Shown here in pieces: positions 33,545 to 45,750 of a stretch of 64,000 bases of DNA (its first letter is position 1; each line of letters opens with the position of its first letter). Origin of the DNA: Erodium maritimum (lineage: Eukaryota; Streptophyta; Magnoliopsida; Geraniales; Geraniaceae). The stretch lies in the NCBI GenBank assembly GCA_963921825.1, contig OY997588.1:126325203-126389202 (forward strand), read 5' to 3'. The notes below the pieces were generated by a model. It ran no database searches. It was not told the origin of the DNA and saw nothing but the letters and a program-made list of their open reading frames with translations. Both the position numbers and the translations under genes were made by a program.

Positions 33545-35570
33545 ATAAAAAAAAATATTTCATTAAACCGAATTGCGTCGTTGATATGTTCAGAAGGGGG
33601 TTTTGCGGTAGTGTCAAGAGACACTGATACAGCAAATCTGGACTGGAAGCTAGGGTAGAGCGGACCCATATCCGGAGGGGTACTGCGGTGGACTAGATAC
33701 TCCCCCAGGATGACAGCTTCCGTCGTCCTCCCTGGAATGATAGAAATAGGGCTCCATAACGCGGAATTGCGGGCCTCCGAGAAGGTAGATGTGTACCTTA
33801 CCAGATCTTGGTGGAACTTTTTCCACTTTACATCCAATGGGGTGGTGATACTTGGCAACCCCCCACTGGAGCACTTCATACTAATTCGGCGAAGCGATGG
33901 TGCTTATATCCCCCGCCGCTGCACTTGTTGCCTCCCTTGATCTAGTGGATCCTTCCAATTTCGGCTCCCCTTCTTCCCTTTTTGGCCTCTTTCTTCCAGC
34001 GGAACTAAGGTTGTGACCAGATTTCATGGGAAATCTTCCTAGGTTACCAAATTACTTCCCATTGGAGCTCTGCTAGCCCGTGGATGCCCCCTGCTTCTTC
34101 ACGACCTAGGATCGGACCTATGTTCCAACCTTGCCTCATATCTCTTCCTGGTGCTACAGGGGCAAACATACGGGTTTGATGTCCCGAGGATCCATTCAGA
34201 TAGTCCCAATTTGTTCCCAGGACAGATTTTCCATGTCGGGATCTTACCAAAGCCGACCGGGGATCAGCTGGTGATCTCAGCGAGGGACCCCAACTCCCCC
34301 TTCAAAGGACAAGCTGTAAATAGATAACATGCACAACTACACCCAAAATAATGATTGGGAATCCTCTCATAAGAAACATGTAACATTGTTCGTACCTGAG
34401 ACTCCGTTAGCCTGAGCCACAACTGACTCTAGAGAGGGACCCGAAAATCTACTTGAATCTGAATCCTCATGAAATCCCCCCAGCACATTCCATCGGCATC
34501 GTCATCAACTACGAGGCAAACTCCCAGAGCTCCCCTTAACCTGAATCCTACACCTTTGTTCCACGCACCAACCGACAAATTCGATATTCGCGTTCAGACC
34601 GAGAAATGCATAAATAGCATATCCTCAGGCCTCATGTGGGGTCTGAGGTCTCCAAACAGTTGTCCGTCCTAAAAAAAGCTATTACCCTTTCTTTTAGTGG
34701 TCTGGCTTCCATTTCTGATCTCCCACTTATCCTCCAACCAACGCACTAGAGTCTTCCAGAAGAAAACCCTTGTGGTCAGGACCTAGCTAGCTAATGCGTA
34801 CGAAAAGTTTATCCCCCTTCCACATACTTCAAAGGGAGGAACAACCACCTCCGTAATGCACAAACTCCTCATCCTTGATCCCAGATTGCCCATTCCTGCT
34901 TGAGACTTACCCGCTACCCCCGAGGTCTACTCGATCTAGTTGTCGGGTTTTTCTCAAAACGGGTTCGGTCTTGGGTTGCTCTTAGGCTCAGGTTCCACCC
35001 GACCTCTCGGTCCTTGAATAAAACGGGCCTGCCTGCCACATTCAAGGCCAGGCCCTGACTTCCTTTGGCCTTAAGCCCCGCGTCCATTGGGTCTCGGACC
35101 ATGATGGGAGAAAGGCATCCCTCCTCCTCATACCCTAGGCCCGAAACCTTATTTGGGTCCTTGACTGCTCGTTTCAGCCAAGACGCCTCCTTTTCGCTCG
35201 TCCGACGGCATCACAGTATCACCACCTGACTCTAGTACCTGCAGCACTGTGGCGTCCGGCAGATTCACTCCATAGTTCACCAACAAATCCACCTCGGTGT
35301 CCCATGTCCCCTCCATCTTAGTGACATTCCTCCTCCATCGAAAAGGTTCAGGTGATCCTAGCCCTCTACGATGCACCGGTGATGTTTGGACTGAGTTTGC
35401 GATCTCCACCGAATTCACCGTCCCAAGAGTACGAACGACGATCGGATGACGCGGTCTGGGATCCACTTCTAGAGTTCGCCTCACGATCCTGTGCGGCGCC
35501 TCCAAAAACTCCCCTGAGTTCGGCAACCTCCTTTTCCTCTGAGTGTCCCTAGAGAGTCGTGCTCCGCCGT
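33545..35570 (-). mobile_element. Decayed LINE-like retroposon with diverged family-T tail
   Basis: The minus strand near 33560-33880 is recognisably related to the family-T tail at 27000 and 47200: LDVKWKKFHQ here against LDVGWHRFHQ there, followed by an R-x-T-T-x-A block. Upstream on the minus strand are fragments of a polar, glycine-rich protein (35526-35149, 35102-34914, 34250-34044), as in plant LINE ORF1 C-terminal parts. T-rich sequence at 33548-33560 may be the A-tail. No reverse transcriptase. Ends are approximate. Confidence 0.45.
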
Positions 35571-36591
35571 CCTACAAACAGAAAAGATGAGTCCTGGTCT
35601 CTCTTGTATAGGTTCTTCGCCGGATACCAATGACAGATTACTAAGAGACTGTCTTTCCTCACGAGACCGGATGAGATGCCCACTTTCTAACCAGATATAT
35701 AACTTTAATGGAATATTAAAAACAAAGCATTAGGAAGTAAATCATATATAAGAGTAATTTTAACGTGTGAAATTATTTTACACATGATTACACAATAATG
35801 AATGTGAATGAATTTCTTTACACAATTATACAATAATGTGAAGGCAGTACAAAATAATTATTTATACAACATGAGAACTTGAAGACTAGTATGTGAGTAA
35901 TGTTCCATCATATGTCAAGATCGATCGAACCATTAGACACGTTTTGAAGATGGGACGGAACACCACAACTCTTTCTCTGCCCAAACATTTGCAAGAAAAT
36001 CGCAAACCCAAACCTCCACTGATGTGGGAAGTAGAATTTGTGAAGTAGCTCAAAAATGGGTGCAAAAATACAACAAGTCTCCAAAATTGTGTATATGCAA
36101 TATCGACACCAGAACAGCTTCCCCAACTTTTCATGGGCACGACCAAACAGAGATTGCTGCACTAATCGGCCTCTTTTCAGCTAAATGTACGTTCAGCAAT
36201 GTGCATGGTGTCACATTTGAAATGGAAGGAGGGCCAAATCTTGTATACCACTTGTTTCACTACAAAGGTTAATTACGTCCAGATCTTTCTAAATGAATGT
36301 TCGTTTTATGTAATTAAATTCAAATTGATATTGTTTTCGTTATTTTTTAACTTTCCTTTTATTCAAAGGACGTCCGCGTCTCTACAACGAACCCTAAGGT
36401 TTTTTTTCGCTTTTCTTCTTCCTAACTATAATCATGGGAGTCATAGCAGCCTCTCACCGGTTCACCTCCGCTCTCCCTGCTCCACGATGTCTGCTCCTTC
36501 TCCGCTCGACGCCGCTGCCCTGCTTCGATCTGATCATCGCCGCCATCAAGCAATCCCTCGGTCCGATCTATCAAACCCTTGGGATTTGGAA
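35571..36591. other. Spacer with short unassigned frames
   Basis: AT-rich to about 36360. From 36365 to 36591 it is a C-rich segment with a plus-strand frame (MSAPSPLDAAALL) that is interrupted at the solo LTR insertion and continues as C-rich sequence at 39844-40110. It could be the 5' leader of another retroposon or of a lost gene; nothing decides this. Confidence 0.4.
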
Positions 36592-39500
36592 TGTCACGCC
36601 CCAAATCCGGGTTTGGCCGGATTCGAGACATGACCTAAAACAAACGAGGTAAAAGTAATAAAACTGTAATAAATTCCTTTACAACTGAAAACTAATTCAA
36701 GTATTTCTCAATAATCCAAAAAGATGTCAAAACTTGATAAGTAACATAAGGTAAATAAAGTCCAACAATGTGGACCAACACATCCTTAATACAATCCTCA
36801 AGACATCCGGAAGCTCCCGAGCCTCGAATTTCCCAGATCTCAAGCACACATGTACACACAATAAGTAAACAAATAGGGATGAGTTTACGCTCAGTAGGGA
36901 AAAGTCGTAAATAACTTTATTCTCCGAGTTTAATATTAAATCTGCTTTGAGTCGATGTCACAAAAGTATTTAAAACCTTTAGACCAAAAAGTATAATAAA
37001 CGAATAAGAAGCAGCGGTAACAATAACGCATTCTCGAGGATAACGATGAGCTCTCAGAGAATAAACAGATAACATTATACTAACATAGAAAAATGACACA
37101 ACGGGAACGAGTAAATTCTATAAATCAATGAAATGTTATAGAATCCAGGTAAGGAAATAGTATCGCTTTTTCCCAAGATAATAGTAACTTAAAAGAAGTT
37201 CATAATAAATACTTTAACGGATCAATAAGAGTAAAATGGGAGTAATCAATATCTTGCCAACCACTTGCTTTCTCAAGCCTCCGATCCATGGATAGATTCT
37301 GGGATCACCTCGGTTCCCATATTCCGATCCACCAGACTATCCATATCATATCAGATTTTCCCTCGGTCCAGAGGAAGCACATGCGTCGGGGCACTGGAAA
37401 CAATCCCAATTGGGCGCTTATTATCAGGATTCCCAGAAATGCCTCCAAAGGACCCTATGTCATAGGGGACCAAGTAGTGCACCCACTGGGATGCAGTTCC
37501 TTGGGGTGAAACCATAAGTAATCCTTTCCCCGCAGGGTAAACTGTCCAATTGCCCGCAGGCCCAATAACCAATGCCCCGCAGGGTCCAATAACCAAATGA
37601 ATATCCCGCAAGATCTGCCAATACTCAACTCTCATAATATCCAGTAACCAACGAATATCCCGCAGGATCTGCCTTACTCAACTCTCATAATATCCAGTAA
37701 CCAACGAATATCCCGCAGGATCTGCCAATACTCAATTCTCATATATCCAGTAACCAACGAATATCCCGCAGGATCTGCCAATACTCAATTCTTATAATAT
37801 CCAGTAACCAATACCCTCAGACTCTAAACTCAGTCATTAACCCACTGTATCTGTCCAACTCCAACCACCTCATCGGCACCGGATTATCCCCACCCCCCCC
37901 CCCCCGGTGTAGTACCAAACCAAGCAAACGAACAGACAAACCAATAAACGAACATACATTCAAGAATAAGAATAAAGGAACAAGCATTTCATTCATCTGT
38001 CAAGCAACAAACATCGGAACACACTTTCATCACAACCAAGACAACCCACACCATTTCATACCTACCGTGTACTTACCTGCCACCAACCATCGGTACATCG
38101 ATCACCTGATTGTACCCCTTTGGCACAATCAGTCATACTTGATCATCCGTTCAACCAACAGTTATAGCAACATAAATACTCAATCAACAAGTATACAATC
38201 AATCATACAAACATCATGTGAACGAACAATTAGTCATTCGATAAGGAAAGCTAATCTAGTTTCATTCGACTCTTAAGTTAACTCAACACTTATCAATCAA
38301 GCATGTGAACCTAGCACACAACTAATCCGAGAGCTCTTCACAGCCTCTCTACCAGTAAATCAAGTTCCCAAGTATTGAAAGCACACTTCACTAATTGTCA
38401 TCGTCCTAATCATGCATACTAGACTCATCCATTTATTAGTAACTGAAATACGATTATTCTAGTTATTCGCATCCTATAGGCAATTCTAGGACATTTCCGA
38501 TTTTATTATCCTAATCATGCATACTAAGCGTTAATTAAGAAACTAAGACTTACCCTACCTTGCGGTCTTCCTCTAATAAAACTCTGATGAAAAACTCGAG
38601 TGATCACAACTCCGTCCTTCACACGGGTTCCGGCGTGATCTTTGTTCTTCTAGCTCGGGTCCAAGCCCTTGATCTCGGGCGAAGTCCCGTCTAGGTTTGA
38701 CAAATAAAACGTCTAATCAGAACCAGTAAATGTCCAAGGATCCACTGATTAACCAAGTTTGTCCTTTAAATTCTCACCTTGAATTAATTACATCAATTAA
38801 TTAAATTTGATTTTTTTGAATAAATTCTGTCAAACCGGGTTGACCCGGATCCGCGAACCAGGTCTGACCCGAACCGGTCCGGGCCCGAGTCAGAACCCAG
38901 TCCTAAGACTTGGGCCCGAACCACGTCCGAACCATGATCTGGCCCAGAGCCCAATCAGGTCCAGGCCCATGCTGGTTCTCCTGGCCCGGTGACGTCCGAC
39001 CCAACCTTTCCCCAGGCCCAAAGCCCGGTCAGACTCGTGTTCGAGCTCGTGCGAAGTCCGGCGAGCTGTGGCTGCTCTGGCTGTCGTCCACGGCGTCAAG
39101 GGAACTGAGAGAGGGCGGTGGAGCTCGGGAAAAGGTTCCCTTCACGGCTCTGGTGGTTCTCCGGCGATCTACGCCTGACGAGCTTCCTACGCCCGTGTAG
39201 GGCCAAGAGCTCGAGCTCGGCCTTCAGATCTGGCGAACTCTTCCGGCGAGGGAGCAGCGGCGTCGCGAGGGTTTTAGGCCGTGGAGGTCTCGTACCCGTG
39301 CGATTCTCAGGCGAGGACTGAGGTTGGAGAAGAAACAGGATCGAGACGAGGCTCATCGATGCGGTTTCTCTCACGGTGAGGTTTGGGTTCGGGGAAGAAA
39401 ACAGGGTGACGGCGCTCGCTTCGTGAACGGTGATGTTCGGTGAGGGAAGGACGAAGCCGCGAGAGAAGAAGGACGAAGGAGAAGAAGGGATAGAGGGAGG

Positions 39501-39843
39501 TGGAGGTGTAAGTGGAGTGCTCGGAGCTCCGTCCGTGCCTCGCTAAATCGACAGCGTCGAGGTGGAGATCCAGTTTGAGAGAGAGGTGAGGCGAGAGGAA
39601 CACGAAGCATCGGGGATCGTGCTGCGGAATGAGAGACTGAAGAGACAGCTAGGGTTTGATGAGATGTTTTGGGCCGGTTGGGCACGTGCGTGATTATGGG
39701 CTTAGCTCGCTCCTGGCCCATTCCGCTGGTCTGACTGACCCAGCCCAAAAGTACCTTCCCCCCCCCCCCCTTTTTTTTGATTTCTCTCTTTAAACACCTT
39801 GCTTTCAAAAACTTAATCCACTTTAATTTTGTCGGTCTTTACA
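36592..39843 (-). mobile_element. Solo LTR, family S copy 2 (3.25 kb)
   Basis: Begins TGTCACGCCCCAAATCCGG and ends GGTCTTTACA, with the 5-bp direct repeat TGGAA at 36587-36591 and 39844-39848. It is the reverse-oriented relative of 13721-16828: the left end is the complement of that copy's right end, and the CATGCATACTAG and CCTATAGGC regions and the GGTGTAGTACC segment also correspond. The inner 39000-39660 part differs strongly between copies. No gag, pol or primer site, so a solo LTR is the likely state. Confidence 0.75.
37592..37815. repeat. 54-bp tandem repeat inside solo LTR copy 2
   Basis: Four units of about 51-54 bases, each containing CGAATATCCCGCAGGATCTG, then CCAATACTCAATTCTCATAA and TATCCAGTAACCAA. 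Units differ by only a few bases, so expansion is recent. Copy 1 has related wording (TATCCTGCGGG) but not the tandem array. Confidence 0.8.
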
Positions 39844-39848
39844 TGGAA

Positions 39849-40658
39849 ACCTGCCGCCCCGTCTCTCCTTACCAATGAAGCCTACATGTACTACCTCCAT
39901 GGTTTCTGATCAACACACACCCGCCCAGGATCCGGCGTACCTCGATCCACGTCGTCGCTGCCATCCACGGATCAGCCCTCCCTCTATCCACGCCACCACT
40001 GCCAGCCACGGATCTGTCTCCTCGCTTTCCACGTCGTCGTCATCGGTATCCTCGCTTTCCACACCGCCGCTATCAGCAACGGTGCACAACCACCGATCTG
40101 GCTGACTATGCTCCGGCCCCACGTAGCTCCCGAACAGGCTTAATCAAACCCGAGACTGGATGGCTCATTTTGGGTCGACCCGATGATGATCAATCTGCTT
40201 CTGCGTGAAGTATCAGTGAGTCACATCCGGAGCAACGAGCGTATGCTCCGTCCTCCGCACCACAATTAAACATTACAACGACTCAAGTCGGAGAGTTTGC
40301 AATACCAGGAGGCCTCGCTACGAAAGTTGCGGGGTTTCAGCCGAATTGGCATCACAGGTCTTTAGGTTATTATGGTCGTTTTTTTTGTTTTTGTGGTCTT
40401 TATTGGTCAGCTATACAAAAGCGATCAAACAATACGGTCAAGTGCGCCAAAAACCCTACGGGTGTTTTGGACAAATACTCGAACTCCAGGGACTCGAGTT
40501 ATATTTATGATTTTTATCATGACTAATAAAATTACTATACTCTTGTTCCAAAAAAAAACTTTCATTTCATTCCACCTTCATTTTTATAAAAATAATGAAA
40601 TTATCCTATGCTCTTTAAACTTTAAACACCAATTTTAATCCTAGGCCTTAAAACTATA
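39849..40658. other. Spacer, C-rich then AT-rich
   Basis: C-rich sequence to about 40110 continues the segment broken by the solo LTR. AT-rich DNA follows up to the LINE. No supported gene. Confidence 0.4.
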
Positions 40659-40675
40659 ATCCTGTCCTAAAAATT

Positions 40676-43600
40676 CTTTCTTGCGTTCGCGCCGGCCTTA
40701 GCCTAGGTGATCTCACGAACGGGCGAACGGAGCACGAAGGAGGCCGGGGCAATTACAGCCGCGCCTCAGGGTTTACATCTCCAGTCCCGTCTTCGCGGTA
40801 AGGTACGTGTTTATCCTGCCTTTGTTCGATTGGAGTTTACTTTGTCGAGTGGTACGTGTGTCGGAGGGGTACACCTCGTCGCGATCGAGATCGGGGAGGG
40901 ATGTGTTCTCGACTTTGCCGGTACGTAGGAGTGAGGGATCGGGTACGATAGTAGACCGGAAAAGGGAAGGAAGCAGGACAAACAGGACCGGGGATTGTAT
41001 TGCCTGACCCTATTTTGCATCTGTTCGGGTAGTGGTCTGGGGAGAGGTCACCTCGGGTTGCTGGGGACGGTTTTTGCTGCTCCTACTCGGGTAGTTGCCT
41101 GTGGAGAGGGACGATGTGCTTCCTATCTTGGAATTGTAGGGGCTTAGGGAAGCTGGCAACAGTGGAGTATCTGAAGGGGCGATCCGACGCCGGAAACCGC
41201 AGATAGTGTTCTTGAGTGAGACGCTGGCGAAGAAAGGGGAAGTCGACATTCTGAAGCTAAAGACAGGTTTTGCTGGGGGCTGTGAGGTCCCGGCGGAGGA
41301 TCATAAAGGAGAGCTTATCCTCTAATGGGCACTGGGTATTTCGGTCACAAAGGTCGATTGTAGAGACAGGTATATTGATGTGGAGATTACGGGGTCGAGT
41401 GGGGAGACCTTTCGGTTCACTGGTGTCTATGGAGAGGCGAACCGGGAGCTTTGATGGCATACATAGGAGATGATTCGGTCATTAGAAGCATGTCCGGGTG
41501 TGTCAAAACGGTGGCTCCTCATGGGTGACTTCGATGGCATTCTGAAGCAGAAGGAAAAACGAGGGGGAAATCGTTACCCACCGTCCCTTATCCATGGTTT
41601 CCGGGGGCGATGCGTGAGGTACACGTTCATGATGTGCCGCTACAAGGGTACAGATTTACGTGGCACAGCGGGAGTGAACCGGAGACACGAATGGCGGTGC
41701 AGCTAGACAGGGCCCTCATGTCACCCCAGTTAAAGGATATGTGGCCGGATGCTCATTTGCTCAACTTAGGCATATCGACTTCAGATCACTTACCTATATT
41801 GTTGGATTCGGAGCGTCGGGTGGAGGCAGTGGGGTTTAGACAGTTCAGGTTTGAGAACAGTTGAGCGGAAGACCCGGAATGCGGTCAGCTAGTCCAGGCA
41901 TGGTGGGCCTCTCCTGGAGATAGGGACATTGGCAGTAAAACAATGGAAACAGGAGGTGCCTTGGAGGTCTGGGGTAAGGAGGTTTACAACGCATAAGCCA
42001 GGAAAATCTCTCGGTATGAGAAGGATATGTTGTGGTTGAATGGTAAAATTGATAGGACGAGTATCCGGAGACGTAGAGCTCTGCGGAAACTTTATGTGGC
42101 TGCCTTGGAAAAGAAGGGGAGTTCTGGAGGCAGAGGGCCAAACAACATTGGCTTACAGAGAGTGATCAGAATACAAAATTCATTCAGGCGTCGGCTTCAC
42201 AGCGGAAAAATATAAGCTAGGTGACGAAGCTGAAGGATGAAGCTGGGAATATACTCTCCTGGGATACGGGATTAGGGGAGCACATCTTAGATTTTTACAA
42301 AACCTTATCTACGAAAACTAGGGGGATGGGGTAAACTGCACGCGGTTCCAACAACAAGTAACAGGGGAGTGGAATCGGGCACTTATGAGCGAGGTGACCT
42401 CTGAGGAAGTCCGTGATGCTACTTTTTCGATGGGGCCGAATAAATCGCGGGGCCCGGATGGTCTTAATCCGTTTTTTTATCAGAAGCATTGGGGCACGGT
42501 GGGCGAGGATGTTACCAACTGGGTTCGGAGGATTTTTGCGGGGGACGAGATACCGAGGGAAACTAACAGGACAACGCTTGTACTGATTCCGAAAGTGGAG
42601 TGTCCAATGTCCCTTAAAGACCTGCGGCCTATTGCACTATGCAATTTGATTTTCAAAATAGTATCGAAGGTGGCGGCGAATCGGCTGAAAGGTTTACTGG
42701 ATGGTCTGATTTCGGCTCCCCAAGGGGCATTTGTCCCGGGTCGATCGATCCAGGATAATATCATATTGTCATACGAAACTCCTCATTATTTGAAGAGTAA
42801 GAGGTAGGGCAAGGAGGGGTTGGTGGCTCTGAAGCTGGATATGAGTAAGGCGTATGATAGAGTGGAGTGGGGATTCTTGTGGGACATGATGCGAGGTTTC
42901 GGACTAGGGGAGGAATGGATAGATCTAATTTGCAGGTGTACGTACTCAGTCAGGTACAATATTGTAGTCGGAGGGCAGCAGGCGGGCTTTGTCCAACCGG
43001 AAAGGGGAATAAGATAAGGAGACTCACTCTCCCCGTAGCTGTTTACGTTCTACATAGTAGGTTTCTCGCGACTACTTCAAGGGGCAGAAAGTGTGGGAGA
43101 CATACATGGGGTCCGAGTGACCCCCAGGGCACCCTCACTAACCCACTTGTTCTTTGCAGATGACTGTTATGTGTATTGCAAGGCGACTCTACTGGAAATG
43201 GGTCAGGTAAAGGAATATTTGCGCATCTTTGAAGAGGCGTTGGGTCAGATTGTAAACCAACATAAATCCTCGTTATTCTTTAGTACCAACACGTCAAACA
43301 TGCGACGGGAGGAATTAGCCCGGATACTAGGAATTCCGGAGTTGACTCAACCGTCCCCCTATCTGGGGATCCCAAATATGATGGGGTGCAACAGAAAGCA
43401 GCGTCTACAATATATTCTGAATAGAGTCTTGAGGAGAATTTGCAGATGGGATGGAAAGCTACTCAATGGGGCGGGGAAGGAGGTATTAGTCAAGTCTGTT
43501 CTACAAGCAATCCCTACATACACGATGAGTGTTATGCGGCTGCCGAAAGGGTTACTACACAGGATGAACGTGGCGCTGGCCCGTTTCTGGTGGAAGTCAT

Positions 43601-45200
43601 CTGGGGTGGACGGGAAAGGTGTCATTTTGCAATCATGGACGACTACGTCGCGGCCTAAGGAGGAGGGTGGCCTGGGATTTAAGAACATGTATGACTTCAA
43701 CTCAGCCCTGCTGGGCAAGCAACTCTGGAAGCTCCTGATGGACGAATCCAGTTTGGTTGCAAGGGTGTTGAAAGCTCGGTACTACCCGGAGTAATCAGTA
43801 TTGGACGCGGTAAGGAAACCTAATCAGAATTATGTCTGGCAAAGTCTGCTATCAGCACAGGACTTAGTCAAGGGAGGGGCAAGAAGATCGATTGGACCGG
43901 GGACGTCCACAATGATCGGGAATCAACCGTGGTTGGCAGGGGTCGAGGTGCGAGTACAATCGACACGGTCGGATATTGCTACCAGACCAATCTCGGATAT
44001 TATGTTTCCTAATGAGAGGCAGTGACATATAGCCAAGATCCAAAAAATGTTTGACGTGGAAGACCAACGGATGATTCTGGTCGTACCGATAAGCAAGTCA
44101 GCTGTATCAGACTCATGGTATTGGACGGGGGACTATTTGGGGAAATATACGGTGAAGGCTGCCTATGGGATGTGTCAGCAGGAGCAAGCATCTTTCCAAC
44201 CCCAGACGGACGTCTGGACAAGGATATGGAAATTGGAAGTACTGCCTAAAGTGCGGACGTTCCTGTGGAGAACGTGCTCAGGGTGCCTCCAGGTCGCGGT
44301 CAACCTTAGGCGGCGACATGTGGCAATGGAGGCGGTGTGTCCGGTCTGCACAAGGGCAGATGAATCGGAACTTCATCTCCTAGTCCAATGTCCAGTGGCA
44401 GCAGCGTGTTGGGCTAAGTCTGCCTTGAACACTCCCCAGAATGCTCAGACTATTTCCGAATGGCTGCAGAGAGCGCTTAGTAGTAATCCTCCGGCGAGCG
44501 GAGGATCAATAGGATGCATTTTATGGGAAGTGTGGAAGGCTAGAAACAAGGTGGTATGGGAACAAACGACACAACTGGCTGCCACTATTTTCCAGACGGT
44601 TTTCCACTTACAAGCAGGGTGGCTAGAAGATATGAAGCGAAAGCGGCAGAATCAAACAAGGCCGGATCAAGCCCACGTAGGGGCGGCAGAGGTGTGGGAA
44701 CATCCGTCTCAGGGGATGTGGGCTGTAAATACAGATGGAGCGCTCTTCGCGGCGGCAAATGTGATGGGGACTGGTTGGATATGCAGGGACGACCGGGGAT
44801 GTCTCACAGGGGCCCGATCGGCATCCTTCCATGGCCCTCATAATCCGGGCTTGGTGGAGGCTTATGCAGTCTGGGAGGTTTTAGCATGGCTCCTGCAATA
44901 CCCACAGCAAAGGGCGACCGTGATGAGCGACTATAAGATCATAGTGGATATGATCAGGAAAGGAGGGCGGCTCCTATCTCCTTTAGGGACAATTATCACA
45001 GATTGTATCTCCCTTTTAGCTAAACTCGAGTACGTGCAACTCATTTTTGTAAAGCGGACAGCGAACAAAGCAGCTCATTGGCTTGCCAAGGCGGCTTGTT
45101 CCTCCCCTGTCTGGAATTGGTCTAGGGGTCATATCCCCGAGCCTCTTCAAAATATCCTTCTTGTAGATATTTAAATAAATTATCATTCCACTAAAAAAAA
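40676..45200 (+). mobile_element. L1-type LINE, 5'-truncated
   Basis: The right end is AAATAAATTATCATTCCACT plus an A-run at 45193-45200, followed by ATCATGTCCTAAAATT (45202-45217). The left flank has ATCCTGTCCTAAAAATT at 40659-40675, an imperfect target duplication. About 430 bases precede ORF2; they carry no identifiable ORF1 domain, so most of ORF1 is missing, as expected from 5' truncation. This is the only element here with its own non-LTR reverse transcriptase, so LINEs of this kind are the natural candidates for mobilising the ORF2-less retroposons; that link is inferred. Confidence 0.85.
41112..45174 (+). pseudogene. LINE ORF2: endonuclease, reverse transcriptase, zinc-binding, RNase H
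   Basis: Begins MCFLSWNCRGLG, the usual start of plant L1 ORF2 with the AP-endonuclease domain (LLMGDFDGIL near 41515; TSDHLPILLD near 41785). The reverse transcriptase spans about 42385-43400, with GPDGLNPFFYQ, LIPKVECP..RPIALCN, LDMSKAYDRVEW and the catalytic FFADDCYVYC at about 43150. A zf-RVT region with FLWRT..CPVCTRADESELHLLVQCP follows at about 44250-44410. A C-terminal RNase H begins VNTDGALF at about 44725 and includes EAYAVWEVL and VKRTANKAAHW. The frame is broken by more than ten stops and frame changes, for example TAG at 42805-42807, TAA at 43792-43794 and TGA at 44023-44025, so it is inactive. The last 375 codons (44047-45174) are open. Confidence 0.88.
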
Positions 45201-45217
45201 CATCATGTCCTAAAATT

Positions 45218-45479
45218 ACAAGCCAAACTTGAACCCTCAACTAGCCGCCCATTGCTTTGACCGTTTCGATGACCGGCTCGTCATCCTCGAATGCCGATAA
45301 ACTCTACGGAGACTAGTGCGAGATCAAGCACCTGTAATATATACGGTCAGGGTTACCCTCATGCCCCTCAATTTTTTTGTTGCCTTTTTTAAAAAAAATC
45401 TAATCTCACCCATTTTTTTAAAAAAAGTTCCTAACTGTTTTATGTTTTTATCATTCCCATCATGTTATGAATCCCTAAG
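45218..45479. other. Short spacer after the LINE
   Basis: No feature is seen here besides the right-hand target duplication of the LINE at its start. Confidence 0.4.
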
Positions 45480-45722
45480 TAGGGCGACGGTTGTGTTAAT
45501 TCCGGAATCCCCAGAATCTGGACCCCCTCCCTTTGTCTTGCGTCCGACGTGTTGGTACTAAAAACAAGGACGATTTTTGCTGATTTACCACCTGGCCTGA
45601 CGCCTCTTCAAACAATCGCAGAATTTTTTTTACCCGTCCCATTTCCAGCGGTGTCGCCTTGCAGTAGACATAACAATCATCTGTAAAGAATATGAGGGAC
45701 TCATTCCTGAAGGCGAGGCTGC
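45480..45722 (-). pseudogene. Antisense LINE reverse-transcriptase fragment
   Basis: On the minus strand, LIFFTDDCYVYCKATPLEMG then LRLFEEASGQVVNQQKSSLF matches the active-site region of the neighbouring LINE (43145-43290) at most positions. About 240 bases survive. The fragment stops at the C-tract at 45727 and has no other LINE part attached, so it is a rearranged piece of another copy. Confidence 0.75.
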
Positions 45723-45726
45723 TGAG

Positions 45727-45750
45727 CCCCCCCCCCCCCCCCCCCCCCCC
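45727..45750. repeat. Homopolymer C24
   Basis: Twenty-four consecutive C residues at the junction between the antisense LINE fragment and the next GC-rich block. Its true length may vary between molecules or reflect an assembly error. Confidence 0.9.

Noticed and set aside
35886-36162. Overlapping 84-86 codon minus-strand frames
   Set aside because: Two frames overlap in AT-rich spacer with no motif; chance openness is likely.
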